NCBI RefSeq assembly: GCF_949987515.2
Contig: NC_082691.1
Coordinates: 64,239,740 to 64,303,739, forward strand
Length of the DNA stretch: 64,000 bases
From: Delphinus delphis
Lineage: Eukaryota; Chordata; Mammalia; Artiodactyla; Delphinidae
Reading direction: 5' to 3'
Positions 23,278 through 35,929 of this stretch are shown piece after piece. Numbering within the stretch: the stretch's first letter is position 1; each line of letters opens with the position of its first letter. A program made the position numbers and the translations under genes. The notes beneath the pieces are model-generated. The model did no database searches and was not told where the DNA came from. It was given only the letters and a program-made list of their open reading frames with translations.

Positions 23278-24599
23278 ACTTTAGTCAGAAATTATTTGAA
23301 ATCTGCAGCTTTCCCACAGGAAAAGGAGCTAGCAGGTTTTGAGGCCCCACAGACCCTCTCTCTGCCATCAGAGTTGATATTAGTGTTTCGAAAATGTGTT
23401 TTTTAGGAACTCAACCTGAGTGATAGCTGCTCAGGAGAAAAGAGTCTCGTTCTTAAAGAAATTTGGGAAATACAGTGTGCTCTTTTCCCAATTCTGAAGA
23501 GTACCTTTGAAAAGCCCTGCAATAAAGAAACCTGCTGATTTTGGTTTAACCCCAAACTTTCCTAACTTATTCTCATGTCGTTAGCTGTTAACATCTTACA
23601 GAACAGATGCTCAGCTGAGCACCGCAGCCCATGTAGTAGTGTTCAGGCGGCTTGCAGCCTGTTTGGTAATTGTCCTTTCCGTCCGCCATAATTTTGGTGG
23701 TGTGGGATTGTCAGGCAGGTCTAGGTGGTAAAATTCTCCTGCATGACCACTGGGTCCTGGACACAGAGGGCAAATACATAACATCTTTTAGGATGAAATT
23801 GACTCGTTGGCTAACTGTTACTTTGAAAGGAGTCGTTGCTGGCTGGAAATGTGGTCTTACAAAAGAGGTCTGCCCGGGTCTTCTCAAACACAGACAGATG
23901 AATATTTGGGGAAGGTAAGGCCTTCTCTCCAGTGTAGACCAACCCAGAGACATAATTTTATTGCACACCTAAACATTTGGGGCCAAGAGGCAAAGCCATG
24001 GAGATTTTAGGGAATAGATTAATTCTACACAGAAATCTCACAAATTATCATCTTTTACTGTCCACTCAGCTGACCTCAGATCTGACTGTCTTACTATCAC
24101 CACACCATCTCCTATCCTATCTGTAGCTACTGAACAAGATCTGGGCCCCGGTTATTTTTTTCTCCTTTAACTTTTTTGCCATCCTTTAATTTTCCTTCCT
24201 CTTTATTTTCTTCTCTTATTTTGGCTGGCCTCTTTTATTGCTATCCTTATTTTTCCTTTTTCCTTTCAGTTCTCCCTCTTTTCCCCTCACTCACAGTTTC
24301 ACTCTACACCCATCTATACCATGTATGACCCATCCACTCTGCTGCTGGCGTCATGGAGTCTGTCTTCTCCCCTGCCTCCATCTGGTCCTTTTGTTTCAGG
24401 TCTTTGGCCCAGGACATCAGACTTTTATTTCTTCGATGCATCTTTTTTCACAGCTACCTAAATCACACCCACGTTTGTAAAGCAATTCTCTTTGACTTTG
24501 TTTCCATTTTTAGTAATACATAAGATACATATTTACATTATAACAAAATCTCCTGTCTGGGAATGTGAGATAGACTTCCATAGTCACCACATCCATCAG
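23278..24599. other. Intergenic, no feature recognised
   Basis: A pyrimidine-rich stretch at about 24150-24300 is low complexity. No gene or clear repeat. Confidence 0.5.
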
Positions 24600-24740
24600 T
24601 CCTAGGGATTTATTCAATCACTCATTCATTCACTGAGCGATGTTTATGCATGAGGCACTGAGGGTAAAGAGATAGAAGACACAGTGCTGCTATGAAGGAG
24701 CTGATGGGCCAGCTGAGAGATACAGGGAAGAAAACAATCT
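24600..24740 (-). repeat. CR1/L2-type LINE 3' end
   Basis: 'caatcactcattcattcactgagcg', 'gcatgaggcactg' and 'aaggagctgatgggccag' match the same ancient 3' end as at 22555. Confidence 0.5.
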
Positions 24741-25029
24741 TGATAGATTTCAGCAGGTGCTCTACTAGGGATCAAGAAAGAATGTGGTTGAAGGACCATC
24801 CATAACTCAGCCCAGGAAGGTCAGGGAAAGCTTCCCAGTCTCAAGGGTAACCAGTTCTTAACATCATAACAAGAAGTAGAGGAGCAGTGTAAGTTTGAGC
24901 TCTCAATTGTAAACTGAATTTTGGAAAACTTTTATCTTCCACTCTCAGTTTGAGAGCTTCGCAATACATAAAGACTTTCCTGATGAGATCAGTGGTATTA
25001 TTAATACATGGAATTAAAAGAAAATACTG

Positions 25030-26585
25030 TATACTCCCTAGTTTCAAACTATACTACAAAGCTTCAGTAATCAAAACAGGTTGATACTGGCACAAAAACA
25101 AACAACTAGATCGATGGAACAGAATAGCAAGCCCAGAAATAAACCCACTTTTATGGTCAGTTGATCTGACAAAGGAGGCAAGAATGTACAATAAAGAAAA
25201 GACAGTCTCTTCAATAAATGATGTTGGGAAAAACTTGACAGCTACATGCAAAAGAAAGAAACTGGAACACTTTCTCACACCATATACAAAAATAAAGTCA
25301 AAATGGATTAAACACCTAAATGTAAGACCTGAAACCATAAAACTCCTAGAAGAAAACATAGGCAGTAAGCTCTGTGACATAGGTCTTAGCAATTTCTTTT
25401 TGTGTGTGTGTGGATACTCTCCTCAGGAAAGGGCATTAAAAGCAAAAGTAAACAAATGGGGCTTTTGCAAACTAAAAAGCTTTTGCACAGCAAAGGAAAC
25501 CATCAACAAAATGAAAAGGCCACCTACTGAATGGGAGAAGATATTTGCAAATGACATATCTGATAAGGGGTAATGTCCAAATTATATAAAAAACTCATAC
25601 AACTCAATATCAAAATACCAAATATCCTGATTAAAAAATAGGCAAAGGACCTGAATAAACATTTTTCCAAATAAGACATACAGATGGCCAACAGACTCAT
25701 GAAAAGATGCTCAACAGCATTAATCATCAGGGAAATGCATATGAGAGCCACAGTGAGATAACACCTCACACCTGTCAGAATGGCCTTTATCAAAAAGACA
25801 AGAAACAACAAGTGTTGGTGAGGATGTGGAAAAAAAGGATCCCGAATGCACTATTGGTAGGAATGTTAAGTTGGTGCAGCCACTGGGGAAAACAGTATGG
25901 GGGTGCCTCAAAAAGCTAAAGATAGAACTACCATATGATCCAGCAATTTCACTTCTGAGTATTTACCTGAAGAAAATGAAAACACTAATTCAAAAAGATA
26001 TATGTGCTCCTATGTTCATTGCAGCACGACTTACAATAGCCAAGATATGGAAGTAATCTAAGTGCCCATCAATAGATGAATGAATAAAGAAGATATGGTA
26101 TATACATACAATAGAATATAGCTCAGCCATAAAAAAGAACGAAATCTTGCCATTGCAACAACATGGATGGACCTAGAGGGTATTATGCAAAGTAAAATAA
26201 GTCAAACAGAAAAAGACAATACTGTATAATTTCACTTATATGTGGAATCTAAAAAACAAAACAAATGAAGAAACAAAACAGAAACAGACTCAGATACAGA
26301 GAACAAATGGTGGTTGCCAGAGAGGAGGGGAGTAGGGGGATAAATGAAATAGGTGAAGGGAATTAAGAGGTACAAACTTCCAGGTATAAAATAAATAAGT
26401 TATGGGAATGTTATGTACAGTACAGGGAATATAGTCAATAATATGGTAATACTCTGTATGATGACAGATGATATCTAAACTTATCATGGTGATCCTTTTG
26501 TAATGTACAAAAATATTGAATCACTATGTTGTACACCTGAAAGTAATACAATATGTCAATTATAATTCAATTTAAAAATAAATTA
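25030..26585 (+). mobile_element. Older L1, 5'-truncated, with decayed ORF2
   Basis: About 1.55 kb of L1 ORF2 C-terminal half and 3' UTR. Recognisable ORF2 blocks include PYTKIKSKWIKHLNVRPETI (about 25280-25340) and a WGFCKLKSF block (about 25459), followed by [21 protein letters not shown] near 25935 in another frame. Stops and frameshifts separate them. The 3' UTR runs from about 26180, with 'ttcacttatatgtggaatct' and 'tggttgccagagaggagg' before the A-rich end. No target-site duplication was found. Incapable of mobilisation. Confidence 0.9.
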
Positions 26586-26639
26586 TGTAAATTCAAAAAA
26601 TTAAATTAAAAATATTGTATAATGAAAAGTGTTAACATT

Positions 26640-27284
26640 TGGACAATCTGTATGTCAGTGTAATATTTTCCAATGGATTAAGTTACAGAATCATGCAGGA
26701 TAAAAGATACTCTTAGAATGCAAGATAGGCAATGGATTTAATGTAACAGAGTATGACATGTTCAATTACATGATATCAAATTCTGCATTGCAACTAGCCT
26801 TTAAGAAAGTAATACTTGTCAAGATTTCATGTACTATCAAATAAAAATATCTAAAATTATCTGACAATATTATAAAATATTTCTTGCTTTTCCAACTACA
26901 TAATTGCACAAGGCTGGATTATTTTTAGATATTTCAACTGAAACAACATATTGCAATGTACTGAATACAGAAGAAGAGAGAAACAGCTGTCTTTAGTAGC
27001 CAGACGTTAAAGAGATATGCAGATATGTAAAACAACCCTACTATTCTCTCGTTTTTTGGTTTTAGAAAAATATAGCTATTTTTAATAAAATATTTACGTT
27101 AGCATGTAATTTTTATTTAAAAATTAAGTCATTAATATTTAAATGTTTTCTTAGTTTCACTTTCTAATAGTGTAAATATTCCTAGCTATAACCCATATAA
27201 ACTAAAGCTCTTTGGTGTCCTCAATAAATTTTAAGAATGTAAGGCGGTCCTGGGGCCAAATAATTTGGGCATCACTGGACTAGA
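26640..27284 (+). pseudogene. Decayed hAT transposase C-terminal region (domesticated-type or Charlie-like relic)
   Basis: The text follows the 3' half of a mammalian hAT element. Around 26882 one frame reads LAFPTT*LHKAGLFL, the hAT C-terminal dimerisation motif with an internal stop, followed by a region near 26985 resembling the conserved 'aacagctgtcttt.. ccagacgttaaagag' block. The 3' end near 27284 ('tttgggcatcactgg') is the expected terminus. Several stops and frame shifts: non-functional. Group name uncertain. Confidence 0.65.
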
Positions 27285-27599
27285 TAATCCTTTTTTTAAG
27301 CTCCCAAGAAGTCAAGCTACTGGTTTGAGACCTGTGGATTACAATGCACTGAAGGCAGCTCAGAAGACCCTCAGTACTCTGGGTCTATCTCTAAACTTGC
27401 AGAACAGCGATTTTGATTTTTGCCAATAAAAGTCTTTTTAGTAAGTCTCATTTATTACTTTCATGGACTTATATGAGGACTCTGCTTCTGCTGTCAAGTA
27501 GAGAATTTTTGAATTGTCATGTCACTGTCCAATCCCAATTGAATATAGTTTTCTCTCTTTGGCAAAGTCTCATGCATCCCTGTGACACTGTTCTTATCT
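27285..27599. other. Intergenic, no feature recognised
   Basis: Nothing identified. Confidence 0.5.
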
Positions 27600-27725
27600 T
27601 AAAGCTGTACAAATATGTATTGAGTGTCTCCTATGTGCAAAGCAGTTTTCTAGGGAGTAGGGAAACAGTATAATGAAGGAGATGTTATCCTGTTCTTGCG
27701 GAACTGATAGTTCAGTCAGAAAATA
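27600..27725 (-). repeat. CR1/L2-type LINE 3' end
   Basis: 'tattgagtgtctcctatgtgcaaagc...' and 'gatgttatcctgttcttgcgg' match the complement of the family seen at 22555. Confidence 0.45.
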
Positions 27726-27767
27726 TAACGTGCGGTATATTGTGTCTTTGTCTCCTCTCCCTCCTCC

Positions 27768-28087
27768 CATTTCATCCCTTGGTATCTGCAGGGGATTAGT
27801 TCCAGGAAACCCCGTGGATACCAAAATCCACTAATGCTCATATCCCTTATATAAAATGGTTTAGTATTTCCTTATAACTTATGCACATCCTCCTGAAGAC
27901 TTTAAATCATCACTAGATTACATATAATACCTAATACAGTGTAAATGCTATGTAAGTAGCTGCCAGGGTGTGGCAAATTCCAGTTTTGCTTTTTGGAACT
28001 TTCAAGAATTCTTTTTTCCTGGATATTTTCCACTTGTCATTGGTTGAATCCGTGGATGTGGCACCCGCAGATATGGAGGACTGACTG
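27768..28087 (-). mobile_element. Tigger-like (pogo-type) non-autonomous DNA transposon
   Basis: Terminal text 'cttggtatctgcaggggatt' and 'gcagatatggaggactgactg' are complementary-type ends of a well-known Tigger-derived repeat. The internal 'gataccaaaatccac' and 'ctttaaatcatcactagatta' words agree. A TA follows the 3' end. Orientation tentative. Confidence 0.7.
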
Positions 28088-28099
28088 TATTTAGTTGAA

Positions 28100-28245
28100 C
28101 ACTTACTCTGTCTCAGGTTCTGTGCATTTTACAGGTGGTATTTCCATTTCATTATCACAATTCTCCGAGGTTAGTACTAGTATCTCCACTTTACATAGGA
28201 GGAAACATGCTCAGAGAAGTTAAGAAACTTGCCGGTAGTCACTGT
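28100..28245 (-). repeat. MIR SINE
   Basis: 'ctccactttacataggaggaaacatgctcagagaagttaagaaacttgcc'-type block in several pieces; complement of MIR. Confidence 0.65.
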
Positions 28246-28719
28246 AGTGCATATTCTCGGTACTCCCACCAAGATTCTTTCTGGTCATCTTCACCAGTGC
28301 TCTGTATCCATCCCTAAGTTCGGTGTGTCTGGCTGCTGATTGCTTGTAGCTACAAAATTCTTCCGAGGATTGCCTATGGGCTACCATAGCTGCCCCACCT
28401 CCCCAAGTGCCCGGGAGTTTGCTCCTGAACCTCCATCCATGAGCTGATGACTAACTGACACTCAGGTACAGAAGCCCAGCTTCTTCTACCTCTGGATAAA
28501 CTGTGGGGTGAAATTCATACTTCAGAGATTTCCAGGTATCAGGCTGAGGCTGGTCTTCAACTGAAACCAGACCCTTGCTTAGCTTCTTCTTCCCTAGTCG
28601 GCTTTTCAAACGTTTACCATTTTTTTCCTGGGAGTTCTTTGTTGATAAATCACTTGAACTTGAATCTTTGGCTCAGAGTCTGCTTCTGGGAGAAGCTGAC
28701 TGAAGCCAGTTATCCACCT

Positions 28720-28790
28720 AAGTGGCAGAAATCAGGATTTGAACCCAAGGCTGACTGACTCAAGCACACGTAGTTTTAACCAGCATGTGT
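28720..28790 (-). repeat. MIR SINE fragment
   Basis: 'agtggcagaaatcagga tttgaacccaagg' matches the complement of the MIR tRNA-like end. Confidence 0.5.
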
Positions 28791-29110
28791 TCCCAGTTTA
28801 TTGGTGTGGGCTTGTTGGCAAGTTGGTCTACCCAGATGTTAATTCTGTATAACCACATTTCTTATTCTGTCACACACAAAGGTGTTTCTTTTTACCCTGC
28901 GGATATGTGTTCTTTACTCTCTTGATAAAAATCCTGCACAGAGAAGAAAGTCACAGTCAGCAAGGAATATGTATGCTCAAAGCAGCCTTAACATCAAAGA
29001 CATTTCTGTGAAAAGGGCCCTTCTCCATTACTACAGAATTGTTTATCTTTTTAGTTAACGAGGGATAAGGTGCTCCACTGGGGAATTTTGACTTGGGAGT
29101 TCCAGTATTT
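28791..29110. other. Intergenic, no feature recognised
   Basis: Nothing identified. Confidence 0.5.
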
Positions 29111-29124
29111 AAATATGTATGCTA

Positions 29125-29483
29125 GGACTCCCCTGGTGGTGCAGTGGTTAAGAATTGGCTGCCACTGCAGGGGACATGGGTTCGATTCCTGGTCTGGGAA
29201 GGTCCCACATGCTGCGGAGCAATTAAGCCCGTGCGCCACAGCTACTGAGCCTGCACTCTAGAGCCTGCAAAACACAGCTATTGAGCCCGCGAGCCACAAC
29301 TATTGAGCCTGAATGCCACAACTACTGAAGCCCGCATGCCTAGAGCCTGTGCTCTACAACAAGAGAAGCCACCACAATGAGAAGCCGGTACACCACAAGG
29401 AAGAGTAGCCCCTGCTCACCACAACTAGAGAAAGCCCGTGCACAGCAACGAAGACCCAACACAGTGGGAAAAAAAAAAAAAAA
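29125..29483 (+). mobile_element. CHR-type SINE, long form
   Basis: Starts GGACTCCCCTGGTGG, B-box GGTTCGATTCC near 29181, a repeated 'agccacaactattgagcc' motif block making it about 359 bp, and a long A-run. Target-site duplication ATGTATGCTA / ATGTATACTA at 29115-29124 and 29484-29493, one mismatch. Confidence 0.93.
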
Positions 29484-29493
29484 ATGTATACTA

Positions 29494-32262
29494 AGTGGGA
29501 GTCTAAAAAGGCCTTAGATTAATCCAGTTGTTGTTACATCTGGGGCTGGGGTGGGGGTGAGCATGGCTGGTTTAAGTGCTGACTTGGGAAGGAGCCACTC
29601 TGTTGAAGTTTGGAGCCCTGGGCTCAGGTCACAGCTGCAGGCTTGGAGTATTTCACCGTGCTACGCTCAGCTGAAAAGCTGACAGTCCATCCTTTGACAT
29701 GGCTTCGTATCTACACTCATCCCTCGATTTTACCTTTTCTTCTCTCTTCCTCAACAAATAACATCTTATATCTTACTTGAAACTTTGCATGCAGACTTTA
29801 AGACACAGTCTCCTTTTCAATTTCAGGAAGAATAAGCCCCAATGAGAGCCTTGTTCGAGGCCGGGTTAGGTGCAGGGAACCCCTTGGTGATCCATGCTCC
29901 TTTTAGGTCAAACTGAATGCAGTACTTTTCCTCCTTCTCTCTGCTAGCATAACAGGTGTACTGAGTTTCAAAGCAAGTGTGCTTGTAAAAATGCAACAAA
30001 TTTGGTACCTCTGCTCTGGGAAGTTTTCTATAGCAGATATTGGCACAAAAGCAGGGAGGGGTTCACCAGGAACGACTAAGAGCACTAAAGAAGGTAGAGT
30101 AAGAGGCCACACTCTGACAACTTCCCTTTTTGTTTCCTTCTTCACTCTATATCCACCCTTCTCCAGTCTGACGATACAGGTTCTTGAAACTTCCCTGGGG
30201 TGGGGATGACCAATGACCAATCTGATCCTGGGAGAAACTAGACTTTGCCACGTCCTTCAGCAGAGAGCCCCAGTAAGATTTCTAAAATTTACCCTCCAAT
30301 TTATGGAACTGAGAGATTTTTACATCATTTCTTTATTGATCGATCGGAATATGTGACATCTTTCAGAAGAGAAGTTTCCTTTCATTGTGGCATCACTATG
30401 ATCTGTAATAGATGGTGTTCAGGCTTGACTTTGTCTCCTCTCCCTCCTCCCATTTCATTTCCATCTACTTGAGGGAAAAGTCTCTTGAGCAAAATGTATG
30501 TTATGATCTTAACACCTTCTTAGGGCCCAGGACACCTCTCTCCTGGGCGTGGTAGATGCATGTTTACATAATGAAACCTAAAGAAATAGAGAATGGGGAA
30601 GACTTCTGGCTTAACATGCGGTTTAGGGTTCATCACCCATAAAATACTGCCTCCATCTCAGCTCAGAGGACACACACACAGGTGAAGTCTGGGCAACACT
30701 GAGAGCTGGGAAAACTTGGTTTGCCTCCCACAGTCCTTCCACTTCCCAGTAAGTGTCCTGCTCACATCCCTCTCCTCACGTCCCTTCTTCCTGCTGCCTG
30801 CAAACCCATGGGTTGTGCTGTTCGGTAGAGCTGGATTTGCAACTCAGTGTCATGAACTTAGTTCAACATGTTAATTTCCTTCTGCATCTGTCTTATCTTT
30901 AATTAGGGGAGGAAATTAGTGGTGTTCGGTAAACATTCTGCCCTTTTAAAGGCATTGTGGGGAGCCTAGAGGGGTATTGAGGATTCAGAAAGGAAACATC
31001 TCCAGGCACCAAGAGAAACACCATCTGACAATGCCTCAGCTAACAAAACTGAGTTTAAGACATCTGCTTTTGGCCTGTTCCCATTAACCACCATGTCCCT
31101 GGAGACTGGTTTTCCTCCGAATATGGTGAAATATGCCAAAAGCAAGTAAATTCTCCTGGGGAATTTAAAGGATTTAACTGAATCACATGGAAAGTGACCA
31201 GATCTTCTGAATGATTTATGTGGTGGAGGCATGGTTCTTTTTTGGATGAACTTCTTGCTGTATCACAGGAAAAAGAAAGTAAAGTATTCAATATATACTC
31301 ACCAAGTGGTTCCAAGGGCCTTGCCTTGAAAAAAAGACATAGTTTGTTCTAAAAGTTAGCTTAGAAATGTATAAAAAGAAGTCCCATTTTTACATTGAGT
31401 TATCACACTGCCATTTTTTTCCATCGGTACTATAAAGTCACTTTTCTTGTTAGTGCATCCTTTAATTGCTCATGAATTAAAAAAAGGTGTGTAAGTGTGG
31501 TCTTAATCTAAGTGTTAACACATTGGATGGAAATGTGAAGTCCCACAGATTTATATCAAACACTTAAAACACATGAGTAACATTTTAGAAGCTGAAAACC
31601 ACATGGGGATGGTGGGTCCCAGACACATCCCCTTGTTCCCTCAAAAATCTACAGCATTTCTTGAAAGTTGAAGCTCAGTTCCACTTAAAAAGGGATCATT
31701 TCTATTCCCAGCCCTATTTTAAAATGGAACAGCAGAAATGAATTCAACTGGGTTCTGTTCACATCTCAGTGACCCTAGGAAAGTCTGCAGGAAGTACGCT
31801 TCTCAATCAAACATTTAGTTGCCATGTACTTCAAAGACCCCAGATAGTGTGTGGTATTTTCAACAACTACAGCAAGAGATATTGCTAGAGAATCAGGAAA
31901 AAATATACAACTTGTCTTTTTTTTCCAAAGGTGTCTTCAACTGGAGAGGCAAGAATTATCAAAGAATCTTACATTATAATAAAAAAAGAATGATCTGCTT
32001 TTGAAAAGCATTGGGGGGTTCCAAATGGGATTCAAGTAATCGTGGTGTGCTCTGCAGCCAGTGTGTGCCTCACATTTCAGATGCTTTCGGGAACGTCGTG
32101 GGGTTGCTCCAGATGTGTCTGCTCTCTATGCTCTAACAAGTCTCTGTTCAGCAGTGTCCTTCACACCATCTGAAAACCAGCAGTTGTCCTAGGACGGAAT
32201 TTGGGTGCTTATTTAAAATAAGTGATGAATCTTCTTGGTCTAGAAATGCAGTTCATAAAATA
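29494..32262. other. Intergenic, mostly unrecognised
   Basis: No gene or clear repeat over 2.8 kb apart from an exact 30-bp copy at 30429-30458 of sequence at 27746-27775, and a 21-bp near-copy at 30917-30937 of 34483-34503. ORFs at 29903-30220 and 30966-31315 have no recognisable domain. Confidence 0.5.
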
Positions 32263-32526
32263 CAGTTGACCTTTGGAACAAGGTAGGATTTAGGAGCAGA
32301 GCATTGACACTCTGGCTAGTCAAAAATTCGAGTATCATTTATAGCCGGCACTCAGTATATACGTGGTTCCTCTATCCATATATGTGGTTCCACATCTATG
32401 GATTCAACCAACTGCAGGTTGGGTAGTGCTGTAGCATTTGCTATTGGAAAAAATCCTTGCATAAGTGGACCCATGCGGTTTGGACCTGTGCAGCTCAATC
32501 CCGTGATGTTCAAGGGTCAACTGTAT
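32263..32526 (+). mobile_element. MER8/MER2-like Tigger MITE
   Basis: 264 bp bounded by inverted repeats: CAGTTGACCTTTGGAAC at the left and TGTTCAAGGGTCAACTG at the right. Flanking TA dinucleotides (32261-32262 and 32526-32527 region) are the expected Tc1/mariner target duplication. Internal deletion of the transposase. Confidence 0.85.
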
Positions 32527-32529
32527 TAG

Positions 32530-34545
32530 GTTTAGAGATCATTTTGAAAAACGAATTCAAGACAAGAAAAAGGGAACCTATGTATCATATACATATCACA
32601 TTCCATCTCAGGGTTCCAAAAACTCCAGGTCTAGAACATCATTATGGGAGAATTTTCATTTAGAAAATGTCTATGACAGACAGGAGGAAAGAAATAGGAT
32701 TCTGACCTTGGGAACAGATATAATTCCTTTCACTAGTGACCTATTAATCCAACCCATCAGAATAACCTTTGCCCTTGCTTTTACGTGGTTTATAAACAGG
32801 AACCACAGGAAATGGCACTGCTAGGAACTTTTCAGAACTGGAAACAGGACCAAGTTGGCTCCGAAAACAAACAAATTAGTATACACCAAAGTCAAGTTTT
32901 AAATACTATTCAAGCCAGAGAGACAAAGGAGGAAATGCTGATTACTTGGGAGAGAAATGGTGGGAGAGAGGGTGGGGAGAGAAATGGGAAGGGAAGACCA
33001 GATGTTCAATTTTTAACATCAATGTTTCTGAAGCCAAGTATATATTGCTGACCCAGGCGTGATAAAATGTGCAGGGATTTCGAGCAATCCAGAGTCAGCT
33101 GACCTGTTTAAGGAGAAAAACAACAACTTAAAAATAATAAAGTTAGGCTGTAAATATAATTTTCTTATCTGGGATTCTGGTTATTTATACCTCAGAATGA
33201 ATAGCTGCATAAGGATCTTACTGTTTCTCACTGGAACAAGCTTCAAGGCCAGGGAATTCCTTGACTTCATGAGGTTATCAAAAGAAAATGTCTTTTTATG
33301 TGGTAGACTGACATGGATTTTATTCAATAGCCACTCTGACATTTATGAAGATGCTCTCAATTATATCAAAAACAAATAGAAATTTTCACCTTATTGCTGG
33401 ATATGTGGTAGTAATGGTCTCCTTCCAAAGGTGATGGAAATGAATTTTTTTGCTTTTCATTTGAGCCATTTTACAAGTTCGTTGTTGCTGTTAGAATAAA
33501 ATGATTTTACCGGTAACAATGAGTGAGCTGTCCTTTGCCTTCATAATCTGACATTCTGTAGGTTTGGCTCCCTAATGATACCATTTAAAAGATTTCACTC
33601 TGTCCACTTTCAATTTCACCTTGCAATTGCCAAACTGAAGTAAAATGGCTTTTATAAGGACATAAATCCAATTGAAACTTTGCAAGATTGGAATCATTTA
33701 ATTTTTGCAGGTTGTATTCTAGCCAAGAGCCTTCTGCTTTTCGTGTACCTCAAGAATGATTTTCTCTCCGAGGGGTATTTGAATAAAGCAATGGATAAAA
33801 GTATGTCCTGTGTTTCCAAGAAACCTAATCTAGTCCTGGGGTGGGAGTCTATGATCTTCTCTTCCATTATCCTTTACAATACAGGCTGGTAGGCAGTTTG
33901 TCTGAAAGCTTAACTACACGAAGAAAATTTCATTGCATTAACCAAGTCTCACAACAGAAGTTGTCGATTTTATGTCAGGTTTAAAAAAATCACATCCCGA
34001 ATAAGTATATTTTCTTTTTTATCAAAATATACAGTTTATGTTCTTCAATTACAAAGAGAGTAGATTATTCTCAGCAGAAGTAATCCTGCAGTTCTTTTTT
34101 TCTTCCCTCGACTCAAGATAGACAAAAATATTTTTGCTATTTTCTTAGAAAGAATGACCTCAATATCAACTGTCTTTTTCCAGATACAACTTTGGTAACC
34201 TCAATAAATACATGGTATCTTTGTGTTGCATTTTGTTGTTGGTTTAAACCTTTTATAATCCAAAAACATCCCAACTTTCTAAAGTTTAGGCCTATTTATT
34301 CCTGCACCTTAACCTGCCCTGCCTTTCCTCCAGACAAACATAAGTCCTATCTGATAAGTTAACGAAAAGATCAGTGATCACATGGACAAATTTCAACATG
34401 GACTTCAAGGTGATAAATACTTGTGTTAATTTCGTCTTCTACCCTAAACTGGGCAAGTTACTGACTGAAGAAGCTACCTAACTAGCGGTGTTCGGTAAAC
34501 ATTTGAAAAACCCTAACGAAGCGTCTGCAGGAAGTTAACACAAGG
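32530..34545. other. Longest unrecognised stretch of the central region
   Basis: Two kilobases with no repeat I recognise. An ORF of 106 codons at 33059-33379 is not supported by similarity, splice signals or codon pattern. Lack of repeats is compatible with, but does not show, constrained non-coding function. Confidence 0.45.
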
Positions 34546-35063
34546 TGTGGTGGGCAGCCTCCCAGTGTTCTCTCCCTTGTGCAAACCCCTTTGAATGTGG
34601 GTGGGACCAAGTGACTGGCTTTAGCAAAAAAGATGAGCTGTCACTTCTGAGATTAGCTTATAAAAATTGTGACTTCCATTTTTGCTGGCATTCTATATCT
34701 TATCTTTTAGACTTGGTGGCTTTGATGAAGCTACTGCCATGTTGGAGAGGCGTATGTGACAAGTAATTGAGGGAGGTCTCTAGACAGTGAGAAACTGAGA
34801 CCCTCAGTCCAAGACAGCAAAAAGAATGGAATCCTGCCCACACCACCTGAGTGAGGTGGGACACTGATCTTTCCCAGGTTGAGCTGTGCGATGACTATGG
34901 ACCCAGCTGACACCTTGACTGCAGCTTGTGAAAGGGCATGAAGCAGAGCACCCCACTTAGCTGTGTCTGGATTCCTGGCCCACCGAAACCAGCAGCTAAT
35001 CAATGTTGTTTGAAGCCATTAAGTTTTGGGGTAATTTGTTATGCAACAATAGATAACTAATAC
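34546..35063 (+). mobile_element. MLT1/MaLR-like solo LTR
   Basis: Order 'gtgggaccaagtgactggct', 'gagattagcttataaaaa', 'gcagctaatcaatgttgtttgaagccattaagttttgggg'-type end split into blocks, finishing 'gcaacaatagataactaatac'. Ancient non-coding LTR. Confidence 0.7.
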
Positions 35064-35929
35064 ACAAGACCTGCAAGGATCATGTTTTATTCTCTACTAG
35101 CTGATCTAACTATATACTTACAACAGGTGCGTTACATGGTCTATAAGTTATACCTCAATAAAGTTATTTAAAATGTATACTAGAGCATTCATTAGATAGT
35201 ATAAATAATATTAAACACATATACGTATGTTCGTGAAAGTATATGGTGGTGTACAAAGTATATGAGTTGGCTAGAAATAATGTAGAGTAGAGTATTTCTG
35301 CCTTTACATGTAAGAGGCATAAGAATATGGTAGGCCCAGAGCCCAGCACTCTTCTAAATGGTACCCCAGGCCTAGGAGTCTCGTTCAGCCCTGGATTGGG
35401 CCATCACATGGAGGAATTACTGTGGCTTGATTTGTCTCAGGTTAGCTAAGCTCTACGGCTGGAACACTGTGGCCTTTGTCTCAAGTAAAACCTTCAAGCA
35501 AGCTACTTGTCAAGAGTCTGAAGGGTGGAGTTGGTATTTCCCTGAGCTTACAGGAGCAGATTACAAGACATTTTTATTCCTTTATGTTAAGAGTTGCTTG
35601 TTTATGAGGCAAAATTTGGTCAGAGACTTGCTTTCATTGTAACACACTGTGTGCTACTGAGGACGTGAGAAATCTGTAGCTCTCACCTTTTTCTAATGGA
35701 GGCTAAAGAAATCAACCACAAAGAGCAGAACAGTTGTGAATGATCAACTTGACTTGGGCCATTCTGCAAAAGTGCTGTTGTGCCAAAGAGGCTAGTGCAT
35801 CAGATGGCTTGTGTCCCCTAGCATTTTTCTTTGTTATGGCAAATAACTGGTTAACCTGGTCCCTCAGCCAAGCCATCAGGTAATTAACCATCAGTTAAGC
35901 AACCTTAGAGAAACAATAGTACCAGTCAT
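35064..35929. other. Intergenic, no feature recognised
   Basis: 35080-35180 is AT-rich and may be an L1 tail. Otherwise nothing. Confidence 0.45.

Noticed and set aside
33059..33379. 106-codon ORF in unrecognised sequence
   Set aside because: No domain, no splice or promoter signals, and a length expected by chance in AT-rich DNA on six frames.
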